64,000 nucleotides of DNA from assembly GCF_905163445.1 (NCBI RefSeq), contig NC_053193.1, forward strand, positions 5,208,001-5,272,000. The letters run 5' to 3'. Of this stretch, positions 58,131 through 64,000 are shown piece after piece. The DNA is from Pararge aegeria. Lineage: Eukaryota > Arthropoda > Insecta > Lepidoptera > Nymphalidae. The notes beneath the pieces are model-generated. The model was not told the origin of the DNA and did not search any database. It was given only the letters and a program-made list of their open reading frames with translations. Position 1 is the first letter of the stretch. Every line of letters starts with the position of its first letter. A program made the position numbers and the translations under genes.

Positions 58131-59116
58131 CGAATACATAAACAAAATAAACACAAATAAAAAATATATGCCATTGTCATTTTAAGGCATAGAATATTAA
58201 TCCTTATAAAAACCTTATGTCATATTATTATCAAGACAATCTTATGTAGATAAACCTGGCCCAGCGTGTCATAAGGGTGCATATTTTAAGGTGATTAAAC
58301 ATTAAATTAACGGGGCCTTAATTTATGTTTTTTATAATAAGGTATTCGTGTGGCCAATAAAGTGTTTCGAATCTGCTAAGTAGTTATGTTTTACTTTATT
58401 ATTCCACTACAAGTTAGCACTTGACGGAAATCTCATCGGGTCAAAGATGGTAACGGGCTAACTCTTTAGAGTATGGCAGTTTATATAAAACTATAACCAT
58501 ATCTAATTCAGACTAAGTAGACAATGCCTAAATTAATAACGCCTAATCTAAGGAGATTCCTACACATACATCAACCGTTTACTTACTACTTACTTATCAC
58601 ATAAGAGTTGGCGAAACTTTTATTTTCTATAGACATTGCCTACATCATTAGGCGATGCCTAGTTTTAGTGAAAACGGACATAAATGGTTTGGCAGCACGT
58701 CTTTGTCGCGGCCGAAGCCTCCCACCAGACCAGAGTGTGAATAAAGTGTAGAGTGGTGCTTAGATTAGAGCATCGATAAATCCATCTTAAAATAACGCAA
58801 ATTTTAAAACATTTCACGTGACATAAAGGTATTACAGCTTACATAAAAGTTTTTGAGGAAAATGGAAATAATATTGTCAAGTCAGCGTAAATTGTGGGGC
58901 TCTGCATGCTACACACATTTATCTTTTGAAGAGCTTGCAACTCGAACGTTGGGGATTTAAATGCTTCATATGCATATTTGTTACGTAAGTTATACATAGT
59001 CGTAAAACCTTTATTTCCCAAAGCGTGTGCTTTACATTTTTAAAGTAACATTAAAACGTTTATCGTTCGCGGGTTAAACTTTTTATTTCACGGAAATGGA
59101 AAAATGCTACAATTTT

Positions 59117-59167
59117 TTTTTATGTCAAGGCTATAATATGTATTCAAAATATAGCCTTGACATAAAA
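59117..59167. repeat. Hairpin with 18-bp arms
   Basis: Arms 59117-59134 and 59150-59167 are exact inverse copies with a 15-nt loop, just before a SINE-B fragment. Confidence 0.88.
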
Positions 59168-59184
59168 CTAAATATTCCACCAAA

Positions 59185-59300
59185 CACACTGGGCCAGCGT
59201 GGTGGACTTCGACCTTAACCCCTTCTCCCCCGTCCCCTAGGAGACCTGTACCCTGTAGTAGGCCGGACACTGGGAATAGGTTGATATGATGATGATATTT
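59185..59300 (+). mobile_element. SINE-B 3' part
   Basis: CACTGGGCCAGCGTGGTGGA, CGACCTTAACCCCTTCTCCC, and a GGTTGATATGATGATGATAT tail. Confidence 0.85.
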
Positions 59301-59539
59301 ATTCAACTGCCCAAAATTTAGTATGAAGTTTTCAGGGTTCAGTATTTATGTAAAAAAAACAGGCCGTTATTAGGAATGCCAACAGAAGTGAAAACTCAAA
59401 ACAAAGGAATAACTGTGTGTTCCGGCAGCGAACACTGTTTTTGTCATTGTTTTTTCTACAGAAACATATCTTATATCTTTAAACGAGCAATTCTTGTATA
59501 TATATAATTGGAATCTCCGAATCGGCTCCAACGAAATCA

Positions 59540-60510
59540 GAAGATCATGGGTATTAACCCGTGCACTAAGTCAAACACCCATACAGTCGAGTAAGTATTT
59601 AGTATATACAATGTATTAGTGTACTGTGTATATATGCGTATATATGTACGCAGGCTGCAATACTACGCGTTTAGTCTGACGCAGTTTTTCACCATTATGT
59701 CGAGGTCATCGGTGAGGTGAACCTATAAGTTTTCCTCGAATCAAAAATCGCACAACGCGGCTAAAGAAGTTTTCATTTCAAAATCTGTGTTCAAAATTCA
59801 ATATGGCTGTATGACGCCATTGTCAATTATAAAATAGTGTTTTGCATTCGTGCTTTTTATGAAGAACCTACTTGCTCAGACTATTGACTTCAAAGATACC
59901 TCAAGCTGTTCCAAGTTAGAAGTTTAAACTTGGGAGTCAATAGTCTCTTATTGCCGGTGAAGTTTCAAATTTTTCTACTTGAACGCAATAAACAGATTCA
60001 GCTTTCCAAAGTTTTTAGTACAAATAGTTTCACTCGCTGACTGCAATCAGAATCAAAATAGAGAGTAGGTACTTCCCGGTGACCTATAACATATCTTTGA
60101 AGGAAACCCTCGTATTATTATTATGATACAATCAACTGGGGAACAATATAGGTCTTGATGCAATGTCGTTTAGGCAATGACACTTTAAAGTACCTAGTTG
60201 ATGATGCAGCCTAAAATGGAACTAGTTTGCCTAGAAGAGGCTTTATTCACTCTTGATTTTAGATACCCATAGGCCATAACGTCGTGGTAGCGAAAATGGA
60301 TGCTAGAAATGCATTCCAGATCTTTGTATTGAGTATTAGAATCACAAAAACAGTTCATTATACGTGACCATAGACTACCAACTAACTACAGAAAGACGCA
60401 GACAAATATGGTGCCGAGCAGTTTGAAGATAGAAACACAATTTAATTACCTTAGTATTTTAAATATACAGATATAGCAGTTAGTTAAAATTAAAATCGGT
60501 AGCTTTATAA
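59540..60510. other. Upstream region, no gene seen
   Basis: No recognisable coding exon. A LINE 3' tail resemblance (GATGATGCAGCCTAAAATGG inverted, 60195-60265) is the only structure. Confidence 0.5.
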
Positions 60511-60516
60511 ATAAAA

Positions 60517-60793
60517 TAAATAAATATACTACGACAATACACATATCGCCACCTAGCCCCAAAGTAAGCGTAGCTTGTGTTATGGGTACTAAGATGACTG
60601 ACGAATATTTTTTATGAATAATATACATATACCTACACATAAACACCCAGACACTAAAAATCATTCATGCTCATCACACAAAATTTTTCGTGTATGTCGT
60701 GGGAACACGAAAATTTTGGGAATGTGGGAATCGAACCCACGGCCTTGGACTCAGAAAGCAGAGTCGCTGCAAACTGCGCCAATCAGCCGACAA
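60517..60793 (-). mobile_element. SINE-A with a small internal insertion
   Basis: Reverse copy, complete from tail to A box, with about 40 extra bases near 60685-60725, where TCGTGTATGTCG and GAACACGAAAATTTTGGGAA interrupt the usual TTTTCCAGTTGTGGGAAT. Confidence 0.88.
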
Positions 60794-61777
60794 GTCTTTG
60801 TTTAAGTAATAGTCATCAGGTCACATTGAAGGAAATAACTAATAACTACGCAATTTTCTCAATCGCGATAATCAACATGTGTTTAGAATGTTAGATTTAA
60901 TAACTTGTTTACGATTTGTATATTTACCAAAATAACTACTAAGATTGTATATCCATTCATTTATGGTGCAGATCAAATTTTCTTGACCAATCCAATCGAT
61001 TGGATTGCGCTGCAAAATGTTTTGGTCGAAAAATTAACAAAGGATATCGCACCACCTACTCGTACCTTGAATGCATAGCTATATTCCTTTGGTTGCCTTG
61101 AAGAGATCTCTATGTAGTTATAAGGCAACCAAATTGAATCCTATAACTGACTTGCTTCAGTGTACTTATTGTATTGTGTGTTTTTTTTCTGCGATGTGCA
61201 TTAAAGGTCAATTTATTTATTTAATCCCTTTTAAATTTACCATTTAACGCAATAGCTAAATTACTGTCACAAACTTGGCTTTTTGACAGTCATAATTGAT
61301 ATCGGGCCGCGGCCGCAATTCGACCAAAATAATCAGATCCGAACTAATTTACAAAAGCTAATTTCATTAAATGACCTACAACTGAACCCCGGAAACTGGG
61401 TCATTACTCATTGCGTTGACTGTTACCACTTGATCGAATTTACTCGTATTTATACGAAAGGACTGTCTCACGAGTAGCTTTTATTTCTGCAAAGCACGAG
61501 TTCTTGGGTTTTTTATCCGGAACAGAATAAATACCATTGAAAATTTGGCCATTTGGGAATTCATTATTTCTGAATTTTCTCGGGTGACTCTATACTTCCT
61601 AACAGGTTAGCCCGCTACCATCCTAGATTGCATCATCACTTACCACTAGTGGAATAAAAAAAATGAAAAAATTAAATCCTAGGAAGTATCGCTATTTACT
61701 TTCTAGGATTTTTCCGTGCTAGTATGAAGTTAGGAAATGGCGTCGGCACTTTGCCTTGCTTGATTCACATGGTTTGT

Positions 61778-61866
61778 CGGCCGATTGGCTCAGTGGGCAG
61801 TGACTCTGCTTTCTGAGTCCAAGGCTGTGAGTTCGATTGTATGTTATAAGTATTTTTGTATATAAA
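61778..61866 (+). mobile_element. SINE-A, body deleted
   Basis: Intact A box GATTGGCTCAGTGGGCAG and B box GAGTTCGATT, then a jump to ATGTTATAAGTATTTTTGTA; the rest is missing. Confidence 0.85.
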
Positions 61867-62054
61867 AGATTTAAATCTAAGATTTTCGTGGTTTATCAAC
61901 ATTTCTTACAAATAGTGGAACAGGGATTCGATATATCCGATGAATTCCATAATATTATCCCATAGATCGTGGTTATGACGGGACTGTGGAGGTGCGAGAA
62001 GGCATTGACAAATCTTATAATGTTATCGTGGTATGAAGGTACTCGTCGTAATAG

Positions 62055-62405
62055 TTTTATATACAACGTGCAAATGAAAACCGAAATCACAGGCTTTAGA
62101 GGTACATACGCTAATAGTTTTTGAGTAAACCACTGCTATAGTTTCTACTGAAAAAATCATATACAGCTTTAACATCACATGCAAAATTAAAATCAAGGGA
62201 CTCCACTTTATTACGTACGCGTCGCGTAGCGTTGGTACATACAATAGGGTTGTCATAAGTAAACAATTAGAATATTTTGAATTAGTTTGTAAAAAAAAAA
62301 ATATGGTTCTTTGGATTTAATATTTTTACAGTGTAATTCCTTATGAAATATACGTATGCACCCTTTAGCAGTATTTCGTAATTCGATTAAACGTCGTATA
62401 CACGA
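62055..62405 (+). mobile_element. TACAGCGTGTAA-family element
   Basis: Runs from ATACAACGTGCAAATGAAAA through TACGCGTCGCGTAGCGTTGG to AACGTCGTATACACG, parallel to the 18972 copy and about 70 bp longer in the middle, so it may be closest to full length. Confidence 0.75.
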
Positions 62406-62419
62406 AAAATTTTCCAAAG

Positions 62420-63570
62420 GACTTTTTTTAGTAATTGGGAATACAATTTCGCAAACTAGATGCTCGAATCCTTATTATTTAATGTCACGTTGCGGCAAAC
62501 CTCTTTCGATTGTTACCTATATGTTCTCAATTCAGACGTAACTTACTTAAATTAACTAGCGTCAGCTGTATTTTGTTTGTTTCGAGAAAATATAGGCGCG
62601 TGATGGAATTAAATCTTTAGTAAAAAAAATTTTTACAATCTTTCATCTGACTGTAAGGTGAGTGGGTCTGGGCTGGATATGTATCTTAATCAGTAAAACC
62701 GCTTGTTATGATCTGCGTCTATGAGATATCCCAGATAACCCTGATGAAAACAGTGTGTGGAAACGCGTTTAGTTAATTGTAAATTAGTTGATTTTTCCTG
62801 AGATGACAGCAATAACACAAACAAACATGCGTTCAACTCATTAACTCAAGCTCGTATAACACGAGTCGATATGCGTAATTCAGTGTCACTTTTAGCCACA
62901 CAGCCCTGTAAAAGTTTTCACATGAACAAAAGTTTGGGACGATCACAGAATTTATTGCATTAATTGAAATTCGCACTGGACAACGTCCGTCTGTCAGGTC
63001 CCCTACACGAAAATAAAAATACATAACAAGAAGAGCGCAAGTCCACTTTTTCCTAAGCTGTCAAATATATCACTCGTCTTACGCCAAAAGGCGTTTTATT
63101 GCAATTTTCAATGAAAAATCTCATTTGCGGAAGTGGATGCGTTTTTCTTCTCGGGCGTCTTGTGAATATCAAGATATTATGAAACTCGAAAGTTTTCAAG
63201 ATGGAATATAAAGTGGGAACTTTTTTCCTTTTGTTTTTTTCAACAGGAACTTTCAGGCCGGCCCCTCTGACTAAGTAATTTGAGTGGCCTTGAAGTTGAA
63301 AGTAACACGTTCCACTTCTGCCGGTGGCTTGCTAGTGATTGTGAGCGAAACCTTCACCACGCGTAACCTTAAGAATTTCTCTATGGAAAAAAGATGTCAT
63401 TGAAGACTCATAGTAGGCGTTACGGTTTTTTGGTGGTAGGCCACAAGCAAAACCGAACACAAATCGGTTTATCTTTCTGGTACGATCTAGCGTAGAAACC
63501 AATTAGAGGTGTGAATAAAATAAACTGGCGTTTTGACGTTCCGATCTACCTTCGTCATCCTTACGTATAT
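62420..63570. other. Upstream region, no gene seen
   Basis: Short open frames only. Searched for the missing first exon of the tetraspan gene, without success. Confidence 0.5.
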
Positions 63571-63582
63571 ATATATATAAAA

Positions 63583-63735
63583 CTAGCTGTCCCGGCGAAC
63601 TTCGTAACGCCTAACAGTTTTTTTTATGAATACTATATTTTAATACTTTTTATCCCATTCCGAACTAAGAATAATCCAAAAATCAAATATAAAAAAATAA
63701 AATTGGTCCAGCCGTTCTTGAGTTATAAATGGTGT
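63583..63735 (-). mobile_element. Helitron-like 3' end, inverted
   Basis: ACTAGCTGTCCCGGCGAACT at the left is the inverse of the AGTTCGCCGGGACAGCTAGT end; TTGGTCCAGCCGTTCTTGAG follows, typical of these elements. Confidence 0.75.
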
Positions 63736-63749
63736 AACTAACACAACTT

Positions 63750-63802
63750 TCTTTTATATATTTTATATATAGTAATATATATATATATATATATATATAT
63801 AT
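63750..63802. repeat. (TA)n microsatellite
   Basis: TATATATAGTAATATATATA followed by about 24 bases of pure AT. Confidence 0.95.
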
Positions 63803-63889
63803 TGATATTTGGCATGAAGTTGTTGAAACGACATTTTATCCCAAAAATACAAATTGTTGTTTTTCCGCGATTTGAAAAAACCGTAATGG

Positions 63890-64000
63890 ACGTGGACAAA
63901 GTGCCCATTATCGGCCCACTACAGAGCACGGGTCTCCTTTCAGATGGGCTTAGGCCGTAGTCTACCACTTAGGTCGAGTGCGGATTGGTCGACTTCACAC
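63890..64000 (-). mobile_element. SINE-B 3' part, cut by window edge
   Basis: Reverse copy with CACTACAGAGCACGGGTCTC and GTGCGGATTGGTCGACTTCA; it continues past 64000. Confidence 0.82.

Noticed and set aside
61300..61325. GC-rich GGGCCGCGGCCGCAATTC motif, possible cloning-linker contamination
   Set aside because: It contains a NotI site and looks odd in AT-rich DNA, but there is no vector sequence either side; may be natural.
52061..64000. Missing first coding exon of the tetraspan gene
   Set aside because: No minus-strand exon with an ATG, a hydrophobic stretch and a phase-2 donor could be supported; not reported.

Overview
The window looks like a lepidopteran nuclear genome. It is AT-rich, its introns run from under 100 bp to several kb, and it is crowded with tRNA-derived SINEs, LINE 3' tails ending in ATAAAG plus microsatellites, Helitron-like ends (CAGCTAGT) and small foldback elements of the kinds common in butterflies and moths. 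A nymphalid butterfly is my guess at the group, held with low confidence. Nothing bacterial or viral was seen.

Three protein-coding genes can be read from splice-consistent exons. (1) 2079-7786, minus strand: hydroxyacylglutathione hydrolase (glyoxalase II, HAGH), five coding exons, 303 aa, complete. (2) 8500-30026, plus strand: UTP20, the giant HEAT-repeat component of the small-subunit processome, fourteen coding exons, 2771 aa, complete and close to the 2785 aa of human UTP20. (3) 37480-52060, minus strand: the last five coding exons (247 aa seen) of a claudin / PMP22 / calcium-channel-gamma-like tetraspan membrane protein. Its first exon was not found and may lie beyond the window.

Layout: HAGH and UTP20 are head to head, with 713 bp between their start codons, so they probably share a divergent promoter region. 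UTP20 and the tetraspan gene are tail to tail, with about 7.4 kb of repeat-rich DNA between their stop codons. From 52061 to 64000 there is only repeat-rich non-coding sequence, either upstream of the tetraspan gene or in its first intron. The three genes have unrelated jobs (methylglyoxal detoxification, 18S rRNA maturation, membrane/junction or channel-associated protein); nothing suggests they act together.

The most distinctive points are: a GC-AG intron in the tetraspan gene, required by reading frame; a hAT-like MITE family with three perfect 8-bp target-site duplications plus an empty site in the same window; a three-layer nest of transposons in UTP20 intron 11; a LINE tail that seems to supply the 3' splice site of UTP20 exon 8; a 44-bp minisatellite with higher-order structure ending 37 bp from a HAGH exon; and a decayed duplicate of the tetraspan gene's terminal exon. 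I did not find a convincing undescribed biological system; the novelty lies in genome structure.
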